64,000 nt of DNA, taken from NCBI GenBank assembly GCA_005503065.1, contig SCOE01000017.1, positions 1 through 64,000 on the forward strand, in the 5' to 3' direction. Each line of letters begins with the position of its first letter. Positions within the stretch are counted from its first letter, which is position 1. This DNA is from Comamonadaceae bacterium ALPHA2B (GTDB lineage: Bacteria; Pseudomonadota; Gammaproteobacteria; Burkholderiales; Burkholderiaceae_C). This document shows, one piece after another, positions 14,930 to 23,460 of the stretch. The position numbers and the translations under genes were made by a program. Below the pieces are notes generated by a model. It made no database searches, was not told where the DNA came from, and was given only the letters and a program-made list of their open reading frames with translations.

Positions 14930-17900
14930 ATGGCCAAGTTCTTCATCGAACGACCGATCTTCGCCTGGGTGATCGCCCTGTTCATCATCGTGATGGGCGC
15001 GGTGTCGATCACGCAGTTGCCGATCGCGCAGTACCCGCCCGTGGCCCCGCCCACGATCGTGGTGAACGTCGCCTATCCCGGCGCCTCGGCGCAGACGCTG
15101 GAAGACAGCGTGCTGGCCGTCATCGAACGCGAGATGAACGGCTCGCCGGGCATGATCTACATGGAGTCGGTCGCGCAGGCCGACGGCACCGGCACCTTGA
15201 CCATCAGCTTCGAGACCGGCACCAACGACGATCTCGCGCAGGTGGACGTGCAGAACCGCCTGTCGCGCGCCACGCCGCGTCTGCCGGCGGTGGTGACGCA
15301 GCAGGGCGTGCGCGTGGACAAGTCGCGCAGCAACTTCCTGATGTTCGCGATGCTCGCTTCGGACAATCCGGCCTACACGCCGGTGGAGCTGGGTGACTAC
15401 GCGGCCCGCTACATCCAGCCCGACCTGCAGCGCGTCAAGGGCATCGGCCAGGTGCAGCTCTTCGGCAGCGAAAGCGCGATGCGCGTGTGGATCGACCCGG
15501 ACAAGCTGCGCGGCTACAACATGTCGCCCTCCGATGTCACGGCCGCCATCCGCGCGCAGAACGCACAGGTGGCCTCGGGCACCATCGGCGATCTGCCCAA
15601 TGTCACCGGGCAGAGCATCGCGGCCACGGTCGTGGTCCGCGGGCAGCTCTCCAGCGTCGAGCAGTTCGGCAACATCTCGCTGCGCACCAACACCGACGGC
15701 TCCTCCGTGCGCCTGAAGGACGTGGCGCGCATCGAGCTGGGCGGCCAGAGCTACGCCACCTCGGCGCGCCTGAACGGCAGCCCGGCCGTGGGCCTGGGCG
15801 TGCAGCTCGCGCCGACGGGCAATGCGCTCGAGTCGGCGCGCCTGGTGCGCGAGAAGATGGACGAGCTGAAGAAGTACTTCCCGCAGGGCGTGAAGTACAG
15901 CATCCCCTACGACAGCTCGCGCTTCGTGCAGATCTCGATCACCGAAGTGGTCAAGACGCTGTTCGAGGCCGTGGCGCTGGTGTTCGTCGTGATGTTCCTG
16001 TTCCTGCAGAACTGGCGTTACACGATCATCCCGACCATCGTGGTGCCTATCGCGCTGCTGGGCACCTTCGCGACGCTGCTGGCGCTGGGCTTCTCGATCA
16101 ACGTGCTCACCATGTTCGGCATGGTGCTGGTCATCGGCATCGTGGTGGACGACGCCATCGTGGTGGTGGAGAACGTCGAGCGCATCATGAGCGAGGAAGG
16201 CCTGTCGCCGCTGGAGGCCGCGCGCAAGGCCATGCAGCAGATCTCCGGCGCCATCATCGGCGTGACGGTGGTGCTGATCTCGGTGTTCGTGCCGCTGGCC
16301 TTCTTCGCCGGCTCCACCGGCAACATCTACCGACAGTTCTCGGTGGTGATGGTGGCGTCGATCGGATTCTCGGCCTTCATGGCGCTGTCGCTCACGCCGG
16401 CGCTGTGCGCCACGCTGCTCAAGCCGGTCGAGGCGGGACACCACCACGAGAAGCGCGGCTTCTTCGGGTGGTTCAACCGCGGCTTCTCGCGCACGGCCAA
16501 GGGCTACGAGGGGCTGGTGTCGCGGCTGCTGCGCCGGTCCGGCCGCTACATGATCGTCTACCTGGCGATCATCGCTGCGGTGGCGCTGGTGTACACGCGC
16601 ATCCCGACCGCCTTCCTGCCGCAGGAAGATCAGGGCAACATCCTGGTCAACGTGCAGCTGCCACCCGGCGCCACGCAGGAGCGCACGCTGTCGGCGATGG
16701 AACAGGTCGAGAAGTTCATGCTCAAGCAGCCCGAGGTGGAAAGCATCGTCGGCGTGCTGGGCTTCTCCTTCTCGGGCCAGGGCCAGAACGCCGGCATCGC
16801 CTTCGTGACGCTGAAGGACTGGCATGAGCGCGAGGGCGAGCAGCACGCAGCCTCGGCGCTCGCAGGCCGCGCCTTCGGCGCCCTGTCGCAGGTGCGAGAT
16901 GCGTTCATCTACCCGCTGAGCCCGCCGCCGATCCCCGAGCTGGGCACCGGCAGCGGCTTCTCGTTCCGCCTGCAGGACCGCAGCGGGGCCGGCCACGACG
17001 CGCTGGTCAACGCACGCAACCAGCTGCTGGGCATGGCGATGAAGAGCCCGGTGCTCACCGGCATTCGCCCCGACGGCCTGGAGGACGCACCGCAGCTGCA
17101 GATCGAGATCGACCGCGAGAAGGCGCAGGCGCTGGGCGTGGGCTTCGACGCCATCAACGGCGCTTTGTCGACCGCACTGGGTTCCAGCTACGTGAACGAC
17201 TTCCCAAGCCGCGGGCGCATGCAGCGCGTGGTGGTGCAGGCCGACGCGCCCGGCCGCATGCAGCCGGAAGACCTGCTGCGCATCAACGCGACCAACAGCC
17301 AGGGCCAACCGGTACCGTTGTCGGCCTTTGCCTCCACCAAATGGGTCAAGGGCGCGCAGCAGACGGTGCGCTACAACGGCTACCCGGCGATGCGCATCAG
17401 CGGCGAGCCGGCACCGGGCCACAGCTCGGGCGCCGCGCTGGCCGAGATGGAGAAGCTGGCCGCGCAACTCCCGGCGGGCTTCGGCTTCGAATGGACCGGC
17501 ACCTCGCGGGAGGAAAAGCTCGCGGGTTCGCAGGCCATGATCCTGTACGGCTTCGCGATCCTGGCGGTGTTCCTCTGCCTGGCTGCGCTGTACGAGAGCT
17601 GGTCGATCCCGATGTCGGTGATCCTGGTGGTGCCGTTGGGCGTGCTGGGCGTGCTGCTGGCCACGATGCTGCGGGCCTACTCGAACGACGTGTACTTCCA
17701 GGTGGGGCTGATCACGATCATCGGCCTGTCGGCGAAGAACGCGATCCTGATCATCGAGTTCGCGAAGGACCTCCAGGCGCAGGGCAAGGGCGTGATCGAA
17801 GCCGCACTCACCGCGGCCCACCTGCGCTTCCGGCCCATCGTCATGACCTCGCTGGCCTTCGGCCTGGGCGTGGTGCCGCTGGCCATCGCCGCGGGCGCCG

Positions 17901-18094
17901 GCTCGGCCAGCCAGCGCGCCATCGGCACCGGCGTGATCGGCGGCATGATCACGGGCACGGCACTGGCCGTGTTCTTCGTGCCGCTGTTCTTCGTGGTGGT
18001 GCGCAGCCTGTTCAAGGGCAGCAAGCGCCAACAGGAATTGAACAAGAAGCACGCGGAAGCGGCTGGCATCCAGGAAGAATCCCGCCATGACTGA
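14930..18094 (+). CDS. acrB: RND multidrug efflux pump, AcrB/MexB-like (HAE1)
   Basis: This is a 1054-residue inner-membrane proton/drug antiporter with the typical start FIERPIFAWVIALFIIVMGA. Proton-relay residues are conserved: D407-D408 in TM4 (GIVVDDAIVVVENVER) and K936 in TM10 (GLSAKNAILIIEFAKD). Length and spacing equal AcrB. Large periplasmic loops follow TM1 and TM7 as expected. It is translated after the adaptor and its stop overlaps the channel gene start. It acts as a trimer together with the adaptor and channel to export hydrophobic compounds; which ones cannot be read from the sequence. Confidence 0.96.
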   Translation: MAKFFIERPIFAWVIALFIIVMGAVSITQLPIAQYPPVAPPTIVVNVAYPGASAQTLEDSVLAVIEREMNGSPGMIYMESVAQADGTGTLTISFETGTNDDLAQVDVQNRLSRATPRLPAVVTQQGVRVDKSRSNFLMFAMLASDNPAYTPVELGDYAARYIQPDLQRVKGIGQVQLFGSESAMRVWIDPDKLRGYNMSPSDVTAAIRAQNAQVASGTIGDLPNVTGQSIAATVVVRGQLSSVEQFGNISLRTNTDGSSVRLKDVARIELGGQSYATSARLNGSPAVGLGVQLAPTGNALESARLVREKMDELKKYFPQGVKYSIPYDSSRFVQISITEVVKTLFEAVALVFVVMFLFLQNWRYTIIPTIVVPIALLGTFATLLALGFSINVLTMFGMVLVIGIVVDDAIVVVENVERIMSEEGLSPLEAARKAMQQISGAIIGVTVVLISVFVPLAFFAGSTGNIYRQFSVVMVASIGFSAFMALSLTPALCATLLKPVEAGHHHEKRGFFGWFNRGFSRTAKGYEGLVSRLLRRSGRYMIVYLAIIAAVALVYTRIPTAFLPQEDQGNILVNVQLPPGATQERTLSAMEQVEKFMLKQPEVESIVGVLGFSFSGQGQNAGIAFVTLKDWHEREGEQHAASALAGRAFGALSQVRDAFIYPLSPPPIPELGTGSGFSFRLQDRSGAGHDALVNARNQLLGMAMKSPVLTGIRPDGLEDAPQLQIEIDREKAQALGVGFDAINGALSTALGSSYVNDFPSRGRMQRVVVQADAPGRMQPEDLLRINATNSQGQPVPLSAFASTKWVKGAQQTVRYNGYPAMRISGEPAPGHSSGAALAEMEKLAAQLPAGFGFEWTGTSREEKLAGSQAMILYGFAILAVFLCLAALYESWSIPMSVILVVPLGVLGVLLATMLRAYSNDVYFQVGLITIIGLSAKNAILIIEFAKDLQAQGKGVIEAALTAAHLRFRPIVMTSLAFGLGVVPLAIAAGAGSASQRAIGTGVIGGMITGTALAVFFVPLFFVVVRSLFKGSKRQQELNKKHAEAAGIQEESRHD

Positions 18095-19535
18095 GCGACG
18101 AAACACCATGCGACTGATCCCCGTGGCGATGGCCACCGCCCTGCTGGCCGCCGGCTGTTCGCTGATCCCGACCTACGAGCGCCCCGCGGCACCGGTGCCT
18201 ACCACCTTCCCGGGCGACCCGGCCCAGCCGCCGGGACCGGCGGCGGCCGCGCTGCCATGGCAGGACTTCTTCACCGACCCGCGGCTGGCGGGCCTGATCG
18301 AGACCGCGCTGGCCAACAACCGCGACCTGCGCGTGACGGTGCAGAACATCGAGCAGGCACGCGCGCAGTTCGGCATCCAGCGCGCCGCGCTCTTCCCGGC
18401 GGTCGGGCTGTCGGCCTCGGGCTCGCGCTCGAGCCCCAACCCGGCGCAGGCCTACAACTCGGACGCGCCCAGCGTGGCGCAGAGCTTCTCGGTCAACCTG
18501 GGCGTCTCGGCCTGGGAGATCGATTTCTTCGGCCGCGTGCGCAGCCTGCGCGACCAGGCGCTCGCCCAGTACCTGGCCACCGAGGAAGCGCGCAAGTCGG
18601 CGCAGATCAGCCTGATCGCCAACGTCGCGAATGGCTGGCTGACGCTGATTGCCGACGAGGAACTGCTCGCCATCACGCGCCAGACGCTGGCCACGCGCGA
18701 GGACACGCTCAAGCTAACCAAGCTGCGCTTCGACAACGGCGTGTCGTCCGAGCTGGACTTCCAGCTCGCCAACTCCCTGGCCGAGAGCGCGCGCGCCACG
18801 TACGCGCAGCAGCAGCGCCTGCGCCGCCAGGACGAGAACGCGCTGGCCCTGCTGCTGGGCGCGCCGGTGCCGGCATCGGCGCTCGCGGGCACCGATGGCG
18901 GCCTCGCCGCCGTCAAGCCGATGCCCGATGTGCCGGCCGGCCTGCCCTCCGACCTGCTGACCGAGCGACCGGACATCCGCGCCGCGGAGCAGCAGCTCAT
19001 CGCCGCCAATGCCAACATCGGTGCGGCGCGCGCGGCCTTCTTCCCGCGCGTGGCGCTCACCACCTCCATCGGCACGCAGAGCCGCGAGTTCTCGGACCTG
19101 TTCAGCACCGGCACCAAGGCCTGGTCCTTCGCGCCGTCGATCACGCTGCCGATCTTCGACGCCGGCCGCAACCAGGCCAACCTGGACTCCGCGCGTGCCG
19201 GCCGCGAGATCGCGGTGGCGCAGTACGAGAAGTCGATCCAGAGCGCCTTCCGCGAGGTGGCCGACGCCCTGGCCGGCCGCGAGACGCTGACCGAACAGGC
19301 GCGTGCGCTGCGCGCCACCGCCGAAGCCGAAAGCGTGCGTTTCCGCCTGTCGGACCTGCGCTACCGCAACGGCGTGGCCAGCTCGCTCGACCTGCTGGAC
19401 GCGCAGCGCTCGCTGTTCTCGGCACAGCAGTCGGCAGTACAGGCGCAACTGCTGGAACTGCAGAACCGGGTGACGCTGTACCGCACGCTGGGCGGCGGCT
19501 GGACCGAGCGCGCGCCGGCCCAGGCGCCGGCTTGA
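18087..19535 (+). CDS. Outer-membrane efflux channel lipoprotein, OprM-like
   Basis: This is a 482-residue TolC/OprM-family outer-membrane factor. A lipoprotein signal ends at LLAAGC, giving a lipid-modified Cys. Two structural repeats are visible (SAWEIDFFGRVRSLRDQALAQ and APSITLPIFDAGRNQANLD). The ATG at 18087 overlaps the pump stop and has AGGAAGAA upstream; ATG 18108 would also give a workable signal. As third gene of the operon it completes the tripartite pump. The next gene, a cytochrome, starts 99 bases after the stop with its own -10-like element. Confidence 0.93.
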   Translation: MTERRNTMRLIPVAMATALLAAGCSLIPTYERPAAPVPTTFPGDPAQPPGPAAAALPWQDFFTDPRLAGLIETALANNRDLRVTVQNIEQARAQFGIQRAALFPAVGLSASGSRSSPNPAQAYNSDAPSVAQSFSVNLGVSAWEIDFFGRVRSLRDQALAQYLATEEARKSAQISLIANVANGWLTLIADEELLAITRQTLATREDTLKLTKLRFDNGVSSELDFQLANSLAESARATYAQQQRLRRQDENALALLLGAPVPASALAGTDGGLAAVKPMPDVPAGLPSDLLTERPDIRAAEQQLIAANANIGAARAAFFPRVALTTSIGTQSREFSDLFSTGTKAWSFAPSITLPIFDAGRNQANLDSARAGREIAVAQYEKSIQSAFREVADALAGRETLTEQARALRATAEAESVRFRLSDLRYRNGVASSLDLLDAQRSLFSAQQSAVQAQLLELQNRVTLYRTLGGGWTERAPAQAPA

Positions 19536-19587
19536 GGGCCGTCCGGGGCGCGCAACGCACCGGACAGGGGCCGCGGGGGCCCCTCCC

Positions 19588-19593
19588 TATAAT
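19588..19593 (+). promoter_or_regulatory. -10-like TATAAT before the cytochrome gene
   Basis: A perfect TATAAT lies 42 bases before the cytochrome c start. No convincing -35 is seen at 17 bp. The Shine-Dalgarno-like GAGGA precedes the ATG at 19635. Confidence 0.4.
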
Positions 19594-19634
19594 CCGCGGT
19601 TGATCCGAAAAAGCCCCCCGATAACGAGGACGCC

Positions 19635-20294
19635 ATGAGCGACAGCGCGCAATACCACGCAACGGAAGACGCCCACACCGGTCCGATCAAGAACCCCAAG
19701 CAGCTGCTCATGGCAGTGTTCTTCGGATTCATCGTGCCGATCCTCATCATCGTGGGCCTCGTTTCGTACGTGGTGTCGGGCACCAAGCCCTCCGGCGCGG
19801 CGCAGGGCGACAACATGTCGCTGTACGGCGTGTCGCAGGAGGCGCGCGATCGCGAGGTGGCCGACCGCATCAAGAAGGTGGGCACGATCGAGATCCGCGA
19901 CGCCAACCGCCCCCTCGCGGCCGGCGAGGCCGTCTTCAAGGCGCAGTGCGTCGCCTGCCACGGTTCGCCCGGCATCCCCGGCGCCCCGCATTACGGCGAT
20001 GCCGCAGCCTGGGGCCCGCGCATCGGCCAGGGCTACGCCACGCTGCTCGAGCACGCCCTCAAGGGCAAGGGCGCCATGCCGCCGCAGGGCGGCGGCGACT
20101 TCGAGGACGCCGAGATCGGCCGCGCCGTGGTCTACATGGCCAACGCCGGTGGCGCCAAGTTCCCCGAACCCCAGCGCCCTGCACCGGCCGGCGCTGCGCC
20201 TGCCGACGGTGCTGCAGCAGCGGCACCCGCCGCCGGTGCATCGGACGCGGCCGCCGCCGCGCCGGCGGCCCCAGCGGCCGGCGCTGCCAAGTAA
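19635..20294 (+). CDS. Membrane-anchored c-type cytochrome
   Basis: This is a 219-residue protein with one N-terminal membrane helix (about residues 24-46) and one class I cytochrome c domain. The heme motif CVACH begins at residue 105 and a likely sixth ligand Met is in GKGAMPPQGG. The tail is about 55 residues rich in Ala and Pro. Betaproteobacteria carry a similar cytochrome c5-like gene that passes electrons to terminal oxidases; that role is inferred. A hairpin terminator follows at 20316. Confidence 0.92.
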   Translation: MSDSAQYHATEDAHTGPIKNPKQLLMAVFFGFIVPILIIVGLVSYVVSGTKPSGAAQGDNMSLYGVSQEARDREVADRIKKVGTIEIRDANRPLAAGEAVFKAQCVACHGSPGIPGAPHYGDAAAWGPRIGQGYATLLEHALKGKGAMPPQGGGDFEDAEIGRAVVYMANAGGAKFPEPQRPAPAGAAPADGAAAAAPAAGASDAAAAAPAAPAAGAAK

Positions 20295-20315
20295 GGCGGT
20301 CTGCACGCCAGGAAC

Positions 20316-20340
20316 AAGCCGGCCTTCGAGCCGGCTTTTT
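20316..20340 (+). terminator. Hairpin terminator after the cytochrome gene
   Basis: AAGCCGGC and GCCGGCTT form an 8-bp stem around the loop CTTCGA, followed by TTT. Together with the mosaic repeat just after it, it separates the cytochrome from the convergent gene. Confidence 0.85.
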
Positions 20341-20355
20341 CATGGCTCGACCTCT

Positions 20356-20415
20356 GAGCCAAATCGGGCTGTGGCGCCCGCCCCGCTTGCGCAAGAAGCT
20401 ATCTTTTTGATAGCA
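20356..20415 (-). repeat. Mosaic palindromic repeat, copy 4
   Basis: In minus orientation the palindrome is GCTATCAAAAAGATAGC, with a GCGGGCGCC block behind it and a diverged tail. The stop codon TAG (20399-20401) of the convergent upstream gene is inside the palindrome. Confidence 0.75.
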
Positions 20416-20926
20416 ATTGAGGGCTGGTCACGTAGCCGTAGCGGGCCGGCAGGCTGGCGGCCTGCACGGTCTCGGGCGTCCAGCGCCCCTGCTCGATGGC
20501 CTCGGCCGCGATGCCGACGTCCTGCGTGTGGACCAGGCCCAGGCCGAGCGGCGAGGCCAGGTACAGGCGCCCGTCCTCGTCGAGCAGACAGTCGGTGGGC
20601 TCGGCGTCTGCGCCCGTGTGCGCGGTGACGCGGAAGTCGTCCGCCACGCGCCAGACGAGCGGCGTCAGCTCCAGCTCCACGTACACGCGCTGCGGCCCGT
20701 TCTGGAAGAACCACTGCCCTGCCTCGTCGTGCTCGTAGTTGCGGTGGATGAATTCGATCAGCTTGTCGTGCCGAAGCAGCGAACCCTTGGCCGCGGGAAA
20801 GGACCCGGCCGCCTGGGTGCGGTCGTCGCGCATGTACCAGTTGCCGCGCGCATCCAGGCCGAGCCAGCCGTAGCAATGGGGCACGTTCGGCCACTTGGCC
20901 AGCGCCTGTCTGACGATGTCGTCCAT
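20399..20926 (-). CDS. Conserved betaproteobacterial protein (DUF2946-like)
   Basis: This is a 175-residue soluble protein without signal peptide or membrane segments. It contains NVPHCYGWLGLDARGNWYMRDDR, LIEFIHRNYEHDEAGQWFFQNGPQRVYVELE and RYGYVTSPQ. I recognise it as a conserved gene of this family group, annotated I believe as DUF2946, with no known function. The last codons (QLLSKR and the stop) are read from a mosaic repeat, so the natural C-terminus may have been changed. It lies downstream of, and on the same strand as, the YheT-like hydrolase, 49 bases after its stop. Confidence 0.75.
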   Translation of the reverse strand: MDDIVRQALAKWPNVPHCYGWLGLDARGNWYMRDDRTQAAGSFPAAKGSLLRHDKLIEFIHRNYEHDEAGQWFFQNGPQRVYVELELTPLVWRVADDFRVTAHTGADAEPTDCLLDEDGRLYLASPLGLGLVHTQDVGIAAEAIEQGRWTPETVQAASLPARYGYVTSPQLLSKR

Positions 20927-20975
20927 GGCCGGGATTGTGCGCCGCGGCCCCGGTGCCGGCTGTCGGAGGGTGCGC

Positions 20976-22061
20976 CTAGAGGTGGGCGCACAGCCAGGCC
21001 CCGACGGCCTCTGGCATCGTGCGCACATGGCCCGGGGGCCGCCCCCACGGGAAGCCCACGTGCCCGCCGTGCAGCGGCTGCCACAGCGTCACGTGGCTGC
21101 CGACCTCGTGCGTGCCCGGCAGGCTGCTGCCGGGCACGAAGGGGTCGTTGCGCGCGTTGACCACGAGCGCCGGCACGCGGATGGCGCGCAGGTGCGGCTT
21201 GGCCGACGCGCGCGCCCAGTAATCCTCGGTGTTGCGAAAGCCGTGCAGCGGCGCGGTGAAGACGTTGTCGAAGGCGTACAGGTCGCGCGCGGCACGCAGC
21301 CGCTCGGCGTCGAACAGCCCCGGGTGCTGCGCCAGCTTGGCCAGCGCCTTGGGCTTCATGGTCGCGAGGAACATGCGCGTGTAGACGAGGCGATTGAAGC
21401 CGCGCCCGATGGCCGCGCCACCGGCCGCGAGGTCCAGCGGCGCGCTGACCGAGGCGACGGCCTTCACCACCCCGGCCGCCGATTCGCCGGCCTCCTCGGC
21501 CCAGCGCAAGAGCGCGTTGCCGCCCAGCGAGACGCCCACGGCGAGCAGCGGGCGCCCTGCGACCCGCTCGGCCAATCGCCGCAGGATCCAGTCCACCTCC
21601 TCGTGGTCGCCCGAGTGGTAGGCGCGCGGCGCCAGGTTGATCTCGCCGCTGCAGCCACGGAAATGCGGCACGGCGAAGGCCATGCCGTGCGCCGCGGCGT
21701 AGGCGGCAAAGGCCTCGGCATAGTGGCTGTGCGAAGAACCCTCGAGGCCGTGGAAGAGCACCAGCAGCGGCGCAGCTGGCTGCGGAGGGAGCCCGAGCGC
21801 GCGATCCGCAGGATCGCCCGCCCCGGCTTGGCCGGGGCCCGGCGCGAGCGCCCCCTCGGGGGGGAGCGAGCCTCGCGCAACGCGGAGCGTGGGGGCCACT
21901 GCATCCTGGAAATCGACATCGATGAAATCGCCGTCGGGCGTGTTCCAGCGCTCGCGCCGGTAGACCGGCGGCGGCCCGTCGTGGCGGCGCGACCAGAGCG
22001 CCGGCCAGATGGTCTGGAGGTTGCCGCCGGGCAGCCAGCGGGGAGAGACGTAGCGTTCCAT
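20976..22061 (-). CDS. YheT-family alpha/beta hydrolase with internal repeat-coded segment
   Basis: This is a 361-residue hydrolase of the YheT/ABHD1-3 type. Landmarks: GGNLQTIWPAL near the start, PLLVLFHGLEGSSHSHYA, HFRGCSGEIN, the nucleophile elbow GVSLGGN, the acid in NARNDPF and the base in LHGGHVGFPWG. Compared with E. coli YheT as I remember it, about 37 extra residues (about 56-94, Pro/Gly/Ala-rich) are inserted between the first strand and the HGLEGS motif. They are encoded by a palindromic repeat (21782-21895). The active-site core is intact, so the enzyme may still work. The substrate is unknown. ATG 22061 begins the family-like N-terminus. Confidence 0.9.
   Translation of the reverse strand: MERYVSPRWLPGGNLQTIWPALWSRRHDGPPPVYRRERWNTPDGDFIDVDFQDAVAPTLRVARGSLPPEGALAPGPGQAGAGDPADRALGLPPQPAAPLLVLFHGLEGSSHSHYAEAFAAYAAAHGMAFAVPHFRGCSGEINLAPRAYHSGDHEEVDWILRRLAERVAGRPLLAVGVSLGGNALLRWAEEAGESAAGVVKAVASVSAPLDLAAGGAAIGRGFNRLVYTRMFLATMKPKALAKLAQHPGLFDAERLRAARDLYAFDNVFTAPLHGFRNTEDYWARASAKPHLRAIRVPALVVNARNDPFVPGSSLPGTHEVGSHVTLWQPLHGGHVGFPWGRPPGHVRTMPEAVGAWLCAHL
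21782..21895 (+). repeat. GC-rich multi-hairpin repeat inside the YheT-like gene
   Basis: It contains the hairpins GCGATCC-GCA-GGATCGC and CCCCGGC-TTG-GCCGGGG, then CGCCCCCTCGGGGGGG and GCGGAGCGTGGGGGCC. The pattern is that of a dispersed intergenic repeat of this bacterial family. It is read through in frame by the minus-strand gene. Confidence 0.7.
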
Positions 22062-22092
22062 CGCGAACAACCGGCGCAAACGCCGCGCAGCA

Positions 22093-22548
22093 TCAGTGCA
22101 GCAGCGCCGGCACCTCGTGCGAATCGTCGGGTGCCTGCGCGGTGCCGGGGCTGGCGTGGTGGGCCACCATGCGCCAACCCTGCGCGGTCTTGTGGTAGAC
22201 GTTGGTGGCCAGCACGAAGGCATGCTTCGGGCCCTCGGCCGTGAGCACCTCGATGCGCTCCAGCACGTTGTGCACGCTGCTGGCTAGCGAGTCGATCTTG
22301 CGCACGCGCGCGGGCTGCGCATGGATGGCCCCGCCGTCGGCGAACATCTGCTCGAAGGCGGCTCGGATGGCGCCGCTGCCCACCAGGCGCGGGCCGCCGG
22401 GGTGCACGCAGAAGACCTCGTCCTCGTCGGCCCAGCAGGCCATCAGCGCGTCGACGTCGCCGCGGTGCAGCGCCTCGTAGAAGGCGGCTTCGACCTCATC
22501 GGCGGTTCCCCCGAGGGCCGCGGCACGGAGTTTGGACTTGGTGGACAT
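22093..22548 (-). CDS. SnoaL/NTF2-like fold protein
   Basis: This is a 151-residue single-domain protein with the NTF2-like pattern: VEAAFYEALHRGDVDALMACWADEDEVFCVHPGGPRLVG and then VYHKTAQGWRMVAHHASPG. Such proteins bind or convert small ligands or act as stress-linked enzymes; no function is assigned. It stands 32 bases upstream of the YheT-like gene on the same strand, probably co-transcribed. ATG 22548 is the first good start. No signal peptide is seen. Confidence 0.8.
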   Translation of the reverse strand: MSTKSKLRAAALGGTADEVEAAFYEALHRGDVDALMACWADEDEVFCVHPGGPRLVGSGAIRAAFEQMFADGGAIHAQPARVRKIDSLASSVHNVLERIEVLTAEGPKHAFVLATNVYHKTAQGWRMVAHHASPGTAQAPDDSHEVPALLH

Positions 22549-22582
22549 GGCAGCAGAGATTGTGCCTGCTGCCTCATCGCCC

Positions 22583-23404
22583 TCAGACGGCCTTCCAGGC
22601 GTCCTTGGCGGACACGGGGTCCGAGCCCTCGCCCGGGGTGCCGAGCAGCCAGCGCTCGGCCACCGCACGGGTGTGGCCCTGGGACGCGGCCCACACCACC
22701 TCGGGCGCGGCGACGTGCACGCCGGGCGGCGCGATCTGCAGCGCCACGTCGAGCAGTTCGGCCACCTTGGCGCCGCGCACCGGGCGTTCGGTGCTGGGCA
22801 CCATGAAGCGGGTGACCGACAGCATCCAGGCCGCGAGCCGCTCGAGCAGGCCGAGCTTGAGCGCCGCGGGCTTGCGCGCGGTGCGCAGGATCAGCACGCA
22901 ATCGAAGTCCAGCGCCGCGAGCGCATGCTCGTCCATCGTCGCCAGGCCGTGCTTGAGGGCCTCGGGCAGGCTGCCCTGGTCGTGCGGCTGCACCACCGCC
23001 AGCGTGCGTACGCCCTGTCCCTGCAGCCAGCGGGCGAGCTCGCCCAGCTGCGCCGGTGCCGGCGCCCACAGCGCGCGCTCGCGACCGTGGTACAGCCGCG
23101 GCGGGTCGAAGGCCACCACGGCCACGTCGGCGGTTGCATGCGGCATGGCCGGCCAGGCGCCGACCGGCTCGGCGGCCGGCACCGTGACGGACTCGACGCC
23201 GCGCAGCCCGTCGTGCATGGGCTCGCCGGCCAGCACGCGCGTGTGCGCATAGCGGTGCGTGCCTGCGAGACGGCGCACGAGCTCGCTGCCCAACGCACCG
23301 GTGGCGCCTGCAATCAGCAGCGTCTGCGGCCGCGCGGTAGGACGGGCCGCCGGCCGCATGGCAGCCTGCAGCGCCTGGAGGGGTTCAACGGGGTCCGGTG
23401 GCAT
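22583..23404 (-). CDS. NAD(P)-binding, nucleotide-sugar-epimerase-like protein
   Basis: This is a 273-residue protein with an N-terminal Rossmann motif LLIAGATGALGSELVRRL at about 28-45, typical of atypical short-chain dehydrogenases of the NAD(P)H-binding group. The Tyr-x-x-x-Lys catalytic pair of true epimerases is not evident, so it may be a regulator-like or quinone-reductase-like member. It lies upstream of the NTF2-like gene (34-base gap) and is divergent from lemA, with only 56 bases between the starts. Function unknown. Confidence 0.75.
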   Translation of the reverse strand: MPPDPVEPLQALQAAMRPAARPTARPQTLLIAGATGALGSELVRRLAGTHRYAHTRVLAGEPMHDGLRGVESVTVPAAEPVGAWPAMPHATADVAVVAFDPPRLYHGRERALWAPAPAQLGELARWLQGQGVRTLAVVQPHDQGSLPEALKHGLATMDEHALAALDFDCVLILRTARKPAALKLGLLERLAAWMLSVTRFMVPSTERPVRGAKVAELLDVALQIAPPGVHVAAPEVVWAASQGHTRAVAERWLLGTPGEGSDPVSAKDAWKAV

Positions 23405-23460
23405 GGACCTATGCTACCTTTGCCCTCCTTTCGAACAACCCGCAGTTGGAGGACCGAACC

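Noticed and set aside
13625..18136. A 1500-codon open frame antisense to the efflux operon
   Set aside because: It is His/Arg/Ala-rich with no domain pattern, and is explained by the high G+C mirror of the genes on the other strand. The same applies to the 1160-codon frame at 55258-58740 and the 1105-codon frame at 26847-30164.
20160..20294. Ala-rich cytochrome tail as a frameshift artefact
   Set aside because: The Ala/Pro tail is in frame with the heme domain and is a common low-complexity extension in GC-rich betaproteobacteria.
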